A stretch of DNA of 64,000 nucleotides, from the NCBI RefSeq assembly GCF_002556545.1, contig NZ_CP022685.1, forward strand, positions 868,001 through 932,000, read 5' to 3'. Of the stretch, positions 26,580 to 37,775 are shown piece by piece. Position numbers and translations under genes: made by a program. How positions within the stretch are numbered: position 1 is the first letter of the stretch; the number at the start of each line of letters is the position of its first letter. The notes below the pieces were generated by a model, which saw only the letters and a program-made list of their open reading frames with translations, was not told where the DNA came from and searched no databases. This stretch comes from Streptomyces formicae (GTDB lineage: Bacteria > Actinomycetota > Actinomycetes > Streptomycetales > Streptomycetaceae).

Positions 26580-27497
26580 TCAGAAGATGGAGAGACCCGT
26601 GTGCGTCGTGAACCGGTCGAGCGCGGCGACGCCCGCGACCGAGTTGCCGCGCTCGTCCAGGCCGGGGCTCCAGACGCACACGGTGCAGCGTCCCGGCACG
26701 ACGGCGATGATGCCGCCGCCCACGCCGCTCTTTCCCGGCAGGCCCACCCGGAGCGCGAAGTCACCGGCCGCGTCGTAGGTGCCGCAGGTCAGCATCACCG
26801 CGTTGACCTGCTTGGCCCGGCTCCTGGAGAGCAGGGTGGAGCCGTCGGCCCTTATCCCGTGCCGGGCCAGGAATCCCGCGGCGAGGGCGAGATCGCCGCA
26901 GGACGCCTCGATGGAGCACTGCCGGATGTACTGGTCGAGCAGTTCGGGCACCGAGCACGTGATGTTGCCGTACGACGCCATGAAGTGCGCGAGGGCCGCG
27001 TTGCGGTCACCGTGCGCGGCCTCCGAGTCGGCGACGTCCAGATCGAAGGTGAGGTCGGGGTTCCCGGACTCGGCACGCAGGAAGTCGCGCAGCGTTCCGC
27101 TGGCGTCGCCCGTCAGGAACTGCAGGCGGTCGGTGACGACGAGCGCGCCGGCGTTGATGAACGGATTGCGGGGGATGCCGTTCTCGTACTCCAGCTGCAC
27201 CAGTGAGTTGAAGGGGTTGCCCGACGGCTCGCGGCCGACGTGCTCCCACAACTCGTCGTCCTCCTGGGCCAGCACCAGGGCCAGGGTGAACACCTTGGTG
27301 ATGGACTGCGCGGAGAAGGGCTGCTGCCAGTCGCCGACTCCGTGGACCGTGCCGTCGAGTTCGGCGACGGCCATGCCGAAGCGGTTCGGGTCGGCCGCGG
27401 CCAGCGCCGGAATGTAATCGGCGGGACGGCCGCGGCCCGGGGTGGCCGCGATCTCACTGGCGATGCGGTCGAGGACGGACGGGAAAGAGTCGGACAC
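26580..27497 (-). CDS. glsA: Glutaminase A
   Basis: A 305-residue glutaminase that hydrolyses glutamine to glutamate and ammonia. The beta-lactamase-like fold signature is clear: PFSAQSITKVFTLAL contains the SxxK nucleophile motif, followed by EPSGNPFNSLVQLEYENG and RNPFINAGALVVTD, as in GlsA. The later MLTCGTYDAAGDFALRVGLPGKSGVGGGI is the conserved C-terminal stretch. The start is GTG at 27495-27497 with a weak ribosome site. It runs convergent to the protease operon with 22 bases between the stops. Likely cytoplasmic housekeeping or acid-stress function. Confidence 0.93.
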   Translation of the reverse strand: MSDSFPSVLDRIASEIAATPGRGRPADYIPALAAADPNRFGMAVAELDGTVHGVGDWQQPFSAQSITKVFTLALVLAQEDDELWEHVGREPSGNPFNSLVQLEYENGIPRNPFINAGALVVTDRLQFLTGDASGTLRDFLRAESGNPDLTFDLDVADSEAAHGDRNAALAHFMASYGNITCSVPELLDQYIRQCSIEASCGDLALAAGFLARHGIRADGSTLLSRSRAKQVNAVMLTCGTYDAAGDFALRVGLPGKSGVGGGIIAVVPGRCTVCVWSPGLDERGNSVAGVAALDRFTTHTGLSIF

Positions 27498-27631
27498 GCA
27501 GGCTCACTTCGACTTCGTACGGTAGTGCTTGAGCCACACCTTATCCGGCGCAGTCGGGACGAAAGGGAACACCTCCCCGTCGTCCCCCACACGCCTCCCG
27601 TCACCTCCCCCGCGCCGCCGCGGACCGCCCG

Positions 27632-30019
<2,388 letters not shown>

Positions 30020-30173
30020 GCTCGTTCTGTCTCCCTCTGTCGCGCGGGCCGCCTTCGCGGTCTCCGTGGGCCTCGTCCGGCTCGATCCAATCAGCTTCGA
30101 GCGTGGTCTGCGGGGTGATCGGGGCAGGCGCCGCACGGGCCGTGTCCGCGCGGCGCCCGGCGCCCGACCCGGG

Positions 30174-30590
30174 TCACTGCTTGCGCGGCTGGCTGAAACG
30201 CAGCATGTTGCCCGCGGGGTCGCGGAAGGCACAGTCCCGGACGCCGTACGGCTGGTCGATCGGCTCCTGGAGCACCTCGCCGCCCGCGGAGCGGATGCGT
30301 TCGAAGGTGGCGTCGCAGTCGTCGGTCCGGAAGATGACGCCGCGCAGCAGGCCCTTGGCGAGCAACTCGGACACGGCCTTGCGGTCGGCGGGGGCCGCGT
30401 TGGGGTCCGCGAGCGGGGGCTCGAGGACGATGTCGACGTCGGGCTGCGTGGGCGAGCCCACGGTCACCCAGCGCATGTCCTCGAAGCCGACGTCGTTGCG
30501 CACCTCGAGGCCGAGAACGTCCCGGTAGAAGGCGATCGCCTTGTCGTGGTCGTCGACGGCGATGAAGGTCTGAGAGAGGTTGATGTCCAT
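30174..30590 (-). CDS. VOC/glyoxalase-family protein
   Basis: A 138-residue single-module VOC protein starting MDINLSQTFIAVDDHDKAIAFYRDVLG. The second half has GVIFRTDDCDATFERIRSAGGEVLQEP and RDCAFRDPAGNMLRF, both standard for bleomycin-resistance/dioxygenase-like proteins. The longer frame upstream overlaps the neighbouring gene and is rejected. Substrate unknown. It lies just upstream of the UvrA-like gene in the same orientation. Confidence 0.85.
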   Translation of the reverse strand: MDINLSQTFIAVDDHDKAIAFYRDVLGLEVRNDVGFEDMRWVTVGSPTQPDVDIVLEPPLADPNAAPADRKAVSELLAKGLLRGVIFRTDDCDATFERIRSAGGEVLQEPIDQPYGVRDCAFRDPAGNMLRFSQPRKQ

Positions 30591-30700
30591 GTGCTTCACG
30601 CTACGAGCGCGGGCGCGCGGGCGCTTCTCCATTCCTGATCGGTTGCCCGCGTCCTGATCGGTCGCCCGCGCGCCGCCCCTGTCCTCCTGCTCGCGCGCGT

Positions 30701-31249
30701 TCAGCGACGTCCGCCGCACTCCCAGTCGTGCACCTCGATGCTCGCGTAGCGGTCCTCGGTCAGCACGGCCCGCGCCGCCTCCGGTCCCGGGGCCCTGACC
30801 ACGGCCGCCGTGCCGAGCCACTTGTCGCCGTCGTCGGAGAGCAGCGGCCCGTAGGCGATGAGCTCGTCCTTCTCTGCCGGTACGGCGAGGTCGACGGCCT
30901 CCCCGGAACCGAAGCCCAGCACCAGGTACCGGTCACCGCCGGTGAGTCCGCCGGGGAACTCCCACATGGTCCGGCCCAGCAGGTTGCGCCAGCGGCGCAG
31001 CACTATGTCGCGGTAGACCCCGGCCTGGTGGCCGGGCTCGTCGAAGGCGAACGCGCGGGCGGCCGCGGGATCGGGAAGATCGACGATGTGCAGGCTCCCG
31101 GTGGGCGTCTCGCCGTCGGCGCCGAAGGTGGGGCCGCGGGCGATCATCCGTGCCTGGTACTGGTCCATGTAGGACCAGTGGTCCTCCAGCAGCTCTTCGC
31201 GCAGGGCGAGGGATCCCGGCCGGTCTCGGTGGTAACAGAGGAACTCCAT
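30701..31249 (-). CDS. YCII-related protein
   Basis: A 182-residue protein starting MEFLCYHRDRPGSLALREELLEDHWSYMDQY. The first 100 residues have YciI-like ferredoxin-fold features, including ARGPTFGADGETPTGSLHIVDLPD and AAARAFAFDEPGHQAGVYRDI. The second half (DRYLVLGFGSGEAVDLAVPAEKDELIAYGPLLSDDG) looks like another alpha-beta module of the same kind, so it may be a tandem YCII protein. No catalytic function is established for most family members. Confidence 0.78.
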   Translation of the reverse strand: MEFLCYHRDRPGSLALREELLEDHWSYMDQYQARMIARGPTFGADGETPTGSLHIVDLPDPAAARAFAFDEPGHQAGVYRDIVLRRWRNLLGRTMWEFPGGLTGGDRYLVLGFGSGEAVDLAVPAEKDELIAYGPLLSDDGDKWLGTAAVVRAPGPEAARAVLTEDRYASIEVHDWECGGRR

Positions 31250-31294
31250 GCCGACAGACTGTCCCCGACGGGCGGCGGCGGCTCAAGGGGGTTC

Positions 31295-31354
31295 GGGCGG
31301 ACCGGCCCACCGGTGGCCCGGCCTGCGGCCGGTGACCGGTGGGCCGGTCCGCCC
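31295..31354. terminator. Strong hairpin with 20-bp perfect arms
   Basis: The arms at 31295-31314 and 31335-31354 are perfectly complementary over 20 bp. The 20-base spacer contains its own CCGGCC/GGCCGG hairpin. It lies just after the stop of the minus-strand lectin-like gene and before the YCII gene, so it most likely ends the lectin transcript. No T-tract follows. Confidence 0.75.
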
Positions 31355-31369
31355 TTTCGCGCGTGCGCG

Positions 31370-32461
31370 TCAGCCCTTCTCGCCCGCCGCCTGTCCCGTG
31401 TCGTACCAGTACGCGCCCTGCACGGACCCCGGTCCCTTGGGTGCGCCCTCGCCGCCGATCCACCAGGTCTCCAGGCTGCCCGAGATCCGGGAGACCGCGG
31501 CCACCCCGCCGTAGGCGGCGCCGCTGCCGAACGCGCTGTGCTGGTAGGCGGTCCACTTGCCGCCCTCGTACCAGTACGCGCCCTTCACCCCGCGCTGCGG
31601 GCCCACCCACCAGATCTCCATGCTGCCGGGGATCCGGGAGACCGCGGCGATGCCGGTGCTCGGCGAAGCCCCGGCGTCCGGCGCGATGCGGTAGCGGGTC
31701 CACTGCCCGCCCTCGTACCAGTAGGCGCCGTCCAGGGCGGCGATGGCGCCCCCGGTCTCCCCCACCCACCAGATCTCCAGGCTGCCGGGGATCCGGGAGA
31801 CCGCGGCCATGCCGCCGTTGACGGACGCGCTGCGGTCAGGGGCGATCCGGTAGCGCGACCACTGACCGCCCTCGTACCAATAGGCGCCCTCCACCGAGCC
31901 GTTGGCACCGACCCACCACAACTCCATGCTGCCCGGGATGCGGGACACGGCGGCCACGCCCCCGCGCACCGCGGCGCTGCCGCCCGGCGCGATCTGGTAG
32001 CGGGTCCACTGGCCTCCCTCGTACCAATGGGCCCCTTCCACCGAGCCGTTGGCGCCGATCCACCAGATCTCCAGGCTGCCCGGGATGCGGGAGACCGCGG
32101 CGATGTTGCCCTCGTTGTTCACGCTGCCGTTCGGGGCGATCTGGTAGCGCGACCACTGGCCGCCCTCGTACCAATAGGCGCCCTCCACCGAGCCGTTGGC
32201 GCCGATCCACCACAGCTCCATGCTGCCCGGGATGCGGGAGACCGCGGCCATGCCGCCGCTCACCGAGGTGCTGCCGCTCGGGGCGATCTGCTGGCGCGTC
32301 CACTGGCCGCCTTCGTACCAGAAGGCGCCTTCGACCGACTGGTTGATGCCGGTCCACCAGACTTCCATGCTGGTGGAGATCCGTGAGAGCGCGGCGATGC
32401 CACGGGTGTCAGTGGCGCTGCGTTCCGGCGCAAGGTTGTATTCGTGCCATGAAGCGCACAT
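31370..32461 (-). CDS. Seven-repeat beta-propeller, lectin-like protein
   Basis: A 363-residue protein, start ATG at 32459-32461 with GGAAGGGGA upstream. Almost the whole chain consists of seven repeats of about 48 residues. Each has WYEGGQWTRYQIAP, then GGMAAVSRIPGSMELWW, then IGANGSVEGA. Paired Trp and the sevenfold repeat suggest a seven-bladed beta-propeller such as fungal and bacterial sugar-binding lectins. There is no signal peptide, so it is probably cytoplasmic or released by another route. The N-terminal MCASWHEYNLAPERSAT begins an incomplete blade that could close the ring with the C-terminal part. The ligand is unknown. Confidence 0.75.
   Translation of the reverse strand: MCASWHEYNLAPERSATDTRGIAALSRISTSMEVWWTGINQSVEGAFWYEGGQWTRQQIAPSGSTSVSGGMAAVSRIPGSMELWWIGANGSVEGAYWYEGGQWSRYQIAPNGSVNNEGNIAAVSRIPGSLEIWWIGANGSVEGAHWYEGGQWTRYQIAPGGSAAVRGGVAAVSRIPGSMELWWVGANGSVEGAYWYEGGQWSRYRIAPDRSASVNGGMAAVSRIPGSLEIWWVGETGGAIAALDGAYWYEGGQWTRYRIAPDAGASPSTGIAAVSRIPGSMEIWWVGPQRGVKGAYWYEGGKWTAYQHSAFGSGAAYGGVAAVSRISGSLETWWIGGEGAPKGPGSVQGAYWYDTGQAAGEKG
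31390..32400 (-). repeat. Tandem coding repeats of about 147 bp, seven copies
   Basis: The coding sequence of the lectin-like protein contains seven tandem units of about 147 bases (49 codons). The strongest conservation is over codons for WYEGGQW, SRIPGSMELWW and NGSVEGA. Adjacent middle units are very similar at DNA level, which suggests recent unit duplication and a risk of copy-number change. Confidence 0.8.
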
Positions 32462-32598
32462 CGGGATTCCCCTTCCACTTCCGCACCGGAAAGTAGCAAG
32501 GGGGGAAGAACGCGGCACCGGCGTGCAATCGTGCGCTGGAGGCACGGTCGCACGCCCGGCGCGCATCGTTTTCCCGGTGGTCTCCCGCCGGCGGTCTC

Positions 32599-33006
32599 CT
32601 AGTCGATGACGGCCGTGGCCTCGATCTCGACCAGGTGGTCGGGGACGGACAGGGCCGCCACGCCGATCAGTGAGGCCGGGGGCGCCGGGGTGACGCCCAG
32701 TGTCGCGGCCGCGCGGGAGATGCCGTCCAGGAGCAGGGGCATCTTGTCGGGGGTCCAGTCGACGACGTACACGGTCAGCTTCGCCACGTCGGCGAAGGAG
32801 CCGCCGACCTCGGCCAGGGCGGTGCCGACGTTGAGGTAGCACCGCTCGACCTGGGCGGCGAGGTCGCCCGCGCCGACGGTCTTGCCGTCGGCGTCCCAGG
32901 AGACCTGTCCCGCGATGAAGACCTGCTTCGACCCGCTCGCGATCGACACCTGCCGATAGACGTCGATCTCCGGCAGTCCGCTCGGATTCACCAGGGTGAT
33001 GGCCAT
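32599..33006 (-). CDS. RidA (YjgF/YER057c/UK114) family protein
   Basis: A 135-residue protein starting MAITLVNPSGLPEID with a GAGGAGG ribosome site. RidA features are QVFIAGQVSWDADGKTVG, QVERCYLNVGTALAEVGGSFADVAKLTVYVVD and ASLIGVAALSVPDHLVEIEATAVID. RidA proteins hydrolyse reactive enamine/imine intermediates, but the key Arg of the archetype (usually in xxRxxV) appears replaced here by SLIGV. It may therefore belong to a non-deaminating subgroup. A longer start 24 bases upstream is possible. Confidence 0.85.
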   Translation of the reverse strand: MAITLVNPSGLPEIDVYRQVSIASGSKQVFIAGQVSWDADGKTVGAGDLAAQVERCYLNVGTALAEVGGSFADVAKLTVYVVDWTPDKMPLLLDGISRAAATLGVTPAPPASLIGVAALSVPDHLVEIEATAVID

Positions 33007-33121
33007 GCCGTACGCCTCCTCTTCAGTCACTTCCGGTTACTTGAGAACCGTAGGAGAGCGGCCTCTGACAAGGAAGAACGCACTTTTTCGAAACCTGGGC
33101 ACCTTCCGGTGACCGAGGAGC

Positions 33122-33787
33122 TCAGCGGCCCGTCCCCCGCAGGGGCGCCAGCACCGCGTCGTCCACCGGAGCCGTCCCGGTGAGCGTGCCGAGGAGGGCC
33201 CGCGCCAGGACGGTGGCCGAGTCGACCCGGGTGTCTTCCGGTTCGTCGCCGGTGGCCCTGCCGATGACGGCGTCGCGCACCCACTGGGAGCCGTCGAGCC
33301 CGCCGAACAGCTCGGGGAAGGAGAGCGCCATCAGGCACACCCCGACGTTCGCCGACATGATCGACTGCGCGGCGAGCTCGACGGACGTACGCAGCCTTCC
33401 GGCCTCCGCGCAACGCCGCACCGCGGAGCGCAGCAACTCCTGGGCGTCGTCGATGGCCCGGGGCCTGGGGTCGCCGAGGGGCGTGAACATCAGCCGGTAC
33501 AGGTGGGGGTTCCCCAGCGCGTACGCGACGTGACTGTCCCAGGCCACCCGCAGATCGGCGACCGGGTCCTCGGTCAGCGGGTTCTTCCGCTTGTTGGCGA
33601 GGAAACGCTCGAACCCGAGGTCGGCGACGGCCGTGAGCAGGCCCTGCTTGTCGCCGAACTGCCGGTAGATCTCCGGCATGCCCACACCCGCGCGGTCGCA
33701 GATCGCCCGTGTGGAGATGGCCGACGCGTCCTTGGTGGCGAGGAGCTCCGAGGTGGCTTCGAGGATGCGGTCCCGTGCGGCAGACAT
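33122..33787 (-). CDS. TetR-family transcriptional regulator
   Basis: A 221-residue TetR regulator starting MSAARDRILEATSELLATK. The helix-turn-helix is AISTRAICDRAGVGMPEIYRQFGDKQGLLTAV (about residues 24-55). The C-terminal ligand domain is hydrophobic and variable. A GTG two codons upstream is an alternative start. It is divergent from the lipoprotein gene, and a 19-bp perfect inverted repeat lies between them, so it probably represses the plus-strand genes and perhaps itself. Confidence 0.88.
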   Translation of the reverse strand: MSAARDRILEATSELLATKDASAISTRAICDRAGVGMPEIYRQFGDKQGLLTAVADLGFERFLANKRKNPLTEDPVADLRVAWDSHVAYALGNPHLYRLMFTPLGDPRPRAIDDAQELLRSAVRRCAEAGRLRTSVELAAQSIMSANVGVCLMALSFPELFGGLDGSQWVRDAVIGRATGDEPEDTRVDSATVLARALLGTLTGTAPVDDAVLAPLRGTGR

Positions 33788-33893
33788 GCGCACAACGATA
33801 ACGCCGCTAACACTCCGGGGTCCGGTACGGCCCCGCCCTCGGCCTGGTCAGCACGGACTCCCGCACACCCATTGAAAACATCGCTAACTTGTC

Positions 33894-33912
33894 GTGTTAG
33901 CGTTACTAACAC
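33894..33912. promoter_or_regulatory. TetR operator, 7-bp inverted repeat
   Basis: GTGTTAG (33894-33900), spacer CGTTA, CTAACAC (33906-33912) is perfectly symmetric. A second overlapping dyad CGCTAAC (33882-33888)/GTTAGCG (33896-33902) shares the right-hand half. CGCTAACA also occurs close to the regulator start (near 33810). This fits a TetR dimer site between the divergent genes. Confidence 0.65.
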
Positions 33913-33973
33913 CTGAGGGGCTCCTCCCCCGGGTGCGTTTTCCACCGCTCGTAGCGAAAGTGCTGGTGCCCTG

Positions 33974-34930
33974 ATGCAACGCAGACGCCCGAAGCTCCTC
34001 CGCCTCACGACCGCGGCCGTCGCCGCCACCGCCGGGATGTCCCTGCTCGCCGCGTGCGGCTCCGGGGACGGGGGCGGCGGGAACGAGAAGGCGGGCAGGA
34101 CCGCCGAGGGCGCCAAGTCGCCCGCCGCACGGCCCGGACCCGCCGGAGGCCGGGACTTCTCCGTGACGCACATCGGAGGGCCGACCACGATCGTGGAGAT
34201 CGCCGGGGCCCGGATCCTGCTCGACCCGACCTTCGACGAACCGAAGAAGTACAAGAGCGGCCTGGAGAAGACGGCGGGCCCGGCCCTCGGCGTCGACCGG
34301 ATCGGGAAGATCGACGCGGTGCTGCTCTCGCACGACCAGCACGACGACAACCTCGACGACGCGGGGCGCGAACTGCTCGAGGAGGTCCCCGTCGTGCTCT
34401 CGACGCCCGGCGCCCACCAGCGGCTCGGCGACCACGTGAAGGGCATGAAGAGCTGGACCTCGCACGACCTCAAGGTCTCCGGCAGGACCATCAAGGTCAC
34501 CGCCGTGCCCGCCCTGCACGGCCCGGACGGCGTGGACCGCGGCGCGGACGGTGAGGTCACGGGATTCGCGCTGAGCGGCAGGGGCGTGCCGACCACCTAC
34601 GTCTCCGGGGACAACGCCGCGGTCAAGGTGGCCAAGAGGACCGGCGCCGGGATCGAGAAGCGGTTCGGCGCGCTCGACACGGCGATCCTCTTCGCGGGCG
34701 CCGCCCGCACCCCGGCCATCCTCGACAACGCGCCGCTGACGCTGACGTCGAAGAACGCCGCGGCCGTCGCCGAGGCGCTCGCCCCGCGCAAGGTCGTCCC
34801 GGTCCACACGGACAGCTGGAACATCTACTCCCAGGACATGAAGAGCCTCGTCAGGGCCTTCGAGAAGCGCGGTGTCGAGGACGCACTCGTCGTCCCCGCC
34901 CCGGCGGGCAAGCCCACGTCGCTGCGCTGA
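33974..34930 (+). CDS. Metallo-beta-lactamase-fold lipoprotein (UlaG-like)
   Basis: A 318-residue protein with a lipoprotein signal: a basic start (MQRRRPKLLRL), a hydrophobic core and lipobox LLAAC with the lipidated Cys near residue 28. After a Gly/Ala-rich linker comes a UlaG-like metallo-beta-lactamase fold. The metal motif is LLSHDQHDDN (HxxxHxDN-like), with further ligands in VPALHGPDG, SGDN and PVHTDSW. It should be anchored on the outer face of the membrane. The operator immediately upstream suggests TetR control. Substrate unknown. Confidence 0.85.
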   Translation: MQRRRPKLLRLTTAAVAATAGMSLLAACGSGDGGGGNEKAGRTAEGAKSPAARPGPAGGRDFSVTHIGGPTTIVEIAGARILLDPTFDEPKKYKSGLEKTAGPALGVDRIGKIDAVLLSHDQHDDNLDDAGRELLEEVPVVLSTPGAHQRLGDHVKGMKSWTSHDLKVSGRTIKVTAVPALHGPDGVDRGADGEVTGFALSGRGVPTTYVSGDNAAVKVAKRTGAGIEKRFGALDTAILFAGAARTPAILDNAPLTLTSKNAAAVAEALAPRKVVPVHTDSWNIYSQDMKSLVRAFEKRGVEDALVVPAPAGKPTSLR

Positions 34931-35009
34931 CAGGCGCGTTCACGCCGCACCGCACGTTTCACACCTCAGACCTCACACCCCGCCATCCCCCGTACGGAAG
35001 GACCCCGTC

Positions 35010-35612
35010 ATGACCGTCTCCCGCACCCTGCGTGACGTCGTCGGACTCGACAACACCCTGCCCCGGCTCAGCGAGTCGGCGCTCGTCATGATCGACTTCC
35101 AGAACACCTACCGGACCGGCGTCATGCGGCTCGAAGGCGCCGAGGAGGCGCTGGCGGCCGGTGCCCGGCTGCTGACCGCCGCCCGCGCCGCGGGCACCCC
35201 CGTCGTGCACATCGTCAACGACGGCGGTGAGGGCACGCCGTACGACATCCGGGCCGAGATCGGCGCCATCAGCCCCGAGGTCGCCCCGGTCGACGGCGAG
35301 TACGTCGTCGTCAAGCAGGTCCCGAACGCCTTCCACGGGACCGACCTGGAGAAGGTGCTGCGCGAGCACGGCGTCGGCACCGAGCTGATCCTCGCCGGAT
35401 TCATGACGCACATGTGTGTGCAGTTCACCGCCCAGGGCGCGTTCAACCTCGGCTACCGGCCCACGGTCGTCGCCGAGGCCACCGCCACGCGCTCGCTGCC
35501 CGCCGCCGACGGCACGGCCCTGTCCGCCGACGCCCTCCAGACGGCGGCGCTCACCACCGTCGCCGACCTGTTCGGCACGGTGGCCCCGACGGTCGACGAC
35601 CTCACCGTCTAG
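35010..35612 (+). CDS. Isochorismatase-like cysteine hydrolase
   Basis: A 200-residue protein starting MTVSRTLRDVVG with a GGAAGGA ribosome site. The triad of cysteine hydrolases is seen: Asp in VMIDFQNTY, Lys in VVVKQVPNAFHGTDL and Cys in AGFMTHMCVQFTAQGAF. The family includes nicotinamidases, amidohydrolases and isochorismatases, and the substrate here is not identified. It lies 79 bases downstream of the lipoprotein gene and may share the TetR regulation. Confidence 0.88.
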   Translation: MTVSRTLRDVVGLDNTLPRLSESALVMIDFQNTYRTGVMRLEGAEEALAAGARLLTAARAAGTPVVHIVNDGGEGTPYDIRAEIGAISPEVAPVDGEYVVVKQVPNAFHGTDLEKVLREHGVGTELILAGFMTHMCVQFTAQGAFNLGYRPTVVAEATATRSLPAADGTALSADALQTAALTTVADLFGTVAPTVDDLTV

Positions 35613-35639
35613 GACCACCGCCTCCCCCGGCCATCGGGT

Positions 35640-35675
35640 GCGCCAACTCGCCAGGATTCGCACCTGAGTTGGCGC
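35640..35675. terminator. Hairpin with 10-bp perfect arms
   Basis: GCGCCAACTC (35640-35649) pairs with GAGTTGGCGC (35666-35675) around a 16-base loop. It follows the isochorismatase-like gene and lies just before the NACHT gene start. It probably terminates the upstream transcript. An operator for the NACHT gene is the alternative. Confidence 0.6.
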
Positions 35676-35687
35676 GCTTCGGTCATC

Positions 35688-37775
35688 ATGTGGTCCATGG
35701 CGAGCGCGCGGGGGCGGACGTACGGGTTCGGAGCGGCCACGCTCGTGGCTTGCTGTGTCACCGTGGCGATGCTGATGCGTGCGCTCGGATCATCCGCCGG
35801 GGACGTCGATCCTCTCAGCGCGGCGATCGCTCTGGTCTCGTTCCCGCTGACGGTGTGGAGCGGGTACCTCACGTTCCAGTCGGTGCGTTGGCAGGAGACG
35901 GACCTGATCGACGCGTCGGCGCGGCTCGCGGCCCAGGTCGTGGCGGTCGAGCGGGAGGCGCGGCGCCAGCTGCTCGGGGGGCACGACCGCACCGTCGACC
36001 TGCGCTTCGTCTTCCGTCCTTCGCCCGCGCACTCCGCGCACGGCGCCGACGTGGGCGGGACCCTGGCGGAGGTGGCCGACTACTTCCAGCGGCTGCGCCC
36101 GCGGCGCATGGTCGTCACCGGTGCGCCGGGGGCCGGAAAGACCGTGCTCGCCATGCAGTTGATGCTGCGCCTCCTGGAGCAGCGCGGCCCGGACGAGCCG
36201 GTCCCCGTGCGGCTCTCGCTGGCCTCTTCGCAGGCTCATCTGGACGTGGAGGCGTGGCTCGCGCGCCACCTCGTCGGCGTCTACCACCTGTCACGACCGG
36301 CCGCGCACGCGCTGGTCGTGGCGCGGCGCGTGCTGCCGGTGCTCGATGGCCTCGACGAGCTGGACTCCGCGCCCGCCCCGGGCTACGGGTCCCGGTCGGC
36401 GCGGGTGCTCCGCGCCCTGAACGCCTACCAACAGGGCGTGGAGAAGGCCGAGTTGATCCTCACCTGCCGCAGCGACACGCACGACGCGCTGGAGGAGGCG
36501 AAGGTGTGGGCGCACGACGCGGCGCGGATCGAGATCCTGCCGGTCGTCCCCACCGAGGCCCGCCGCTTCCTCAACTCCCGCGTCGACGACCCGTCGCGCT
36601 GGGCCGAGGTCCTCGACTCCCTCGACCGCGCACCCACCGGACCGCTCGCCGTCGGCCTGGCCACGCCCTGGCGCCTCACCCTGGCCGTGACCGTCTACGA
36701 GCAGCGGGACCCCGACACCGGGACCTACGCGCACGACCCCAACCACCTCCTCTCGGCACACCTCAACAGCGCCGAGGCGGTCGGCACCCACCTCCTCGAC
36801 CTCTTCATCCCGGCCATCACCGGCCTCTATCCGCGTACGCGCGCCGCCCACTTCGACCCCGTCCTCGTCCGCACGTGGCTCACCACGCTCGCCCGCCACT
36901 TGGACCACAACGCGACCACCGGCCGCGCCATCGCGGGCCGACAGCTGTCCGGCACCGACATCGTCCTGTCCCGCCTCTGGCCGCTGGCCGATAGCCGCCG
37001 TCCCCGTACCGCCCTCGTCCTGCCCGCCGTCGCGCTGTCGGCGACCGGCGCCCTCGCGCTCCTGGGGCTGCTCTCCACCCAAGGCCCCCTCGTCGCGCCC
37101 TGGCCCTACCTCGCCGCCCTCACCATGATGGGCCTGATCGCGAGCGTCATCTGGCTGGTGGCGTGGGACGACCTCAAGGAGGACCACGAGTACCACCCCA
37201 CCCGGACGCGGCCCCGCAGCTTCACCCAGCGGCTCAGCGGCGGGCTCCGCATCGGGGGACTGGCCACGGGCGCACTCGCCGTGATCGCCGTGCGGCAGGA
37301 CACTCCGATACCACCGGCCGTGGCCGTCCCGGCCCTCCTTGCGTGCGGCGGCGCCCTCGCCCTGCTCTTCTCCGTCCCTTCCCCCGGCGCGCCGGAGAGC
37401 TCCCATCCCGCGCTGAACATCAGGAGCCATCTGATCTGGAGCCTCCTGGCACCGGCCCTGCTCTTCGCCGAGCTGATGTTCGCCGCGGCGCTGGCCAGCG
37501 GCAAGGACGCCGCCACCGCCCTCGCCCTCACCGGCGCGGGAGGCTGTGCGGGCGGGCTCCTGTTCACTCCCCCGCTGGCCCCGACGGGCCTGTGGTACGT
37601 CATCCTCCTTGTCCGCACCCGGCGTTGGAGCCCCCGACCGCTGCCCTGGCGCCTCGGACACTTCCTGACGTGGTGTTACGACGCGGGCCTCGTGCGCGTC
37701 GCGGGAACCGCGTACCAGTTCCGCCACCGCGAGTTGCAGGACCACCTCGCCCGCGACGCGGCCGCGCACCGCTGA
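35688..37775 (+). CDS. Membrane-anchored NACHT-domain NTPase
   Basis: A 695-residue protein. Two N-terminal membrane segments (about residues 12-32 and 42-62) precede a NACHT-type P-loop domain. Walker A is GAPGAGKTVLAMQLML (about residue 145), and Walker B is VLPVLDGLDELD with the Asp-rich NACHT signature. LILTCRSDTHDALE follows as sensor region. The C-terminal third has about six further hydrophobic segments. STAND NTPases of this kind act as signal-triggered switches. Related bacterial NACHT proteins defend against phages, while others are of unknown role in Streptomyces. No separate effector domain is visible, so the membrane part may itself be the effector. The ATG at 35697 is an alternative start. 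Confidence 0.82.
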   Translation: MWSMASARGRTYGFGAATLVACCVTVAMLMRALGSSAGDVDPLSAAIALVSFPLTVWSGYLTFQSVRWQETDLIDASARLAAQVVAVEREARRQLLGGHDRTVDLRFVFRPSPAHSAHGADVGGTLAEVADYFQRLRPRRMVVTGAPGAGKTVLAMQLMLRLLEQRGPDEPVPVRLSLASSQAHLDVEAWLARHLVGVYHLSRPAAHALVVARRVLPVLDGLDELDSAPAPGYGSRSARVLRALNAYQQGVEKAELILTCRSDTHDALEEAKVWAHDAARIEILPVVPTEARRFLNSRVDDPSRWAEVLDSLDRAPTGPLAVGLATPWRLTLAVTVYEQRDPDTGTYAHDPNHLLSAHLNSAEAVGTHLLDLFIPAITGLYPRTRAAHFDPVLVRTWLTTLARHLDHNATTGRAIAGRQLSGTDIVLSRLWPLADSRRPRTALVLPAVALSATGALALLGLLSTQGPLVAPWPYLAALTMMGLIASVIWLVAWDDLKEDHEYHPTRTRPRSFTQRLSGGLRIGGLATGALAVIAVRQDTPIPPAVAVPALLACGGALALLFSVPSPGAPESSHPALNIRSHLIWSLLAPALLFAELMFAAALASGKDAATALALTGAGGCAGGLLFTPPLAPTGLWYVILLVRTRRWSPRPLPWRLGHFLTWCYDAGLVRVAGTAYQFRHRELQDHLARDAAAHR

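Noticed and set aside
31390..32400. Repeat array considered as CRISPR
   Set aside because: Units are about 147 bases, in frame and encode propeller blades. No short palindromic repeat with unique spacers and no cas gene.
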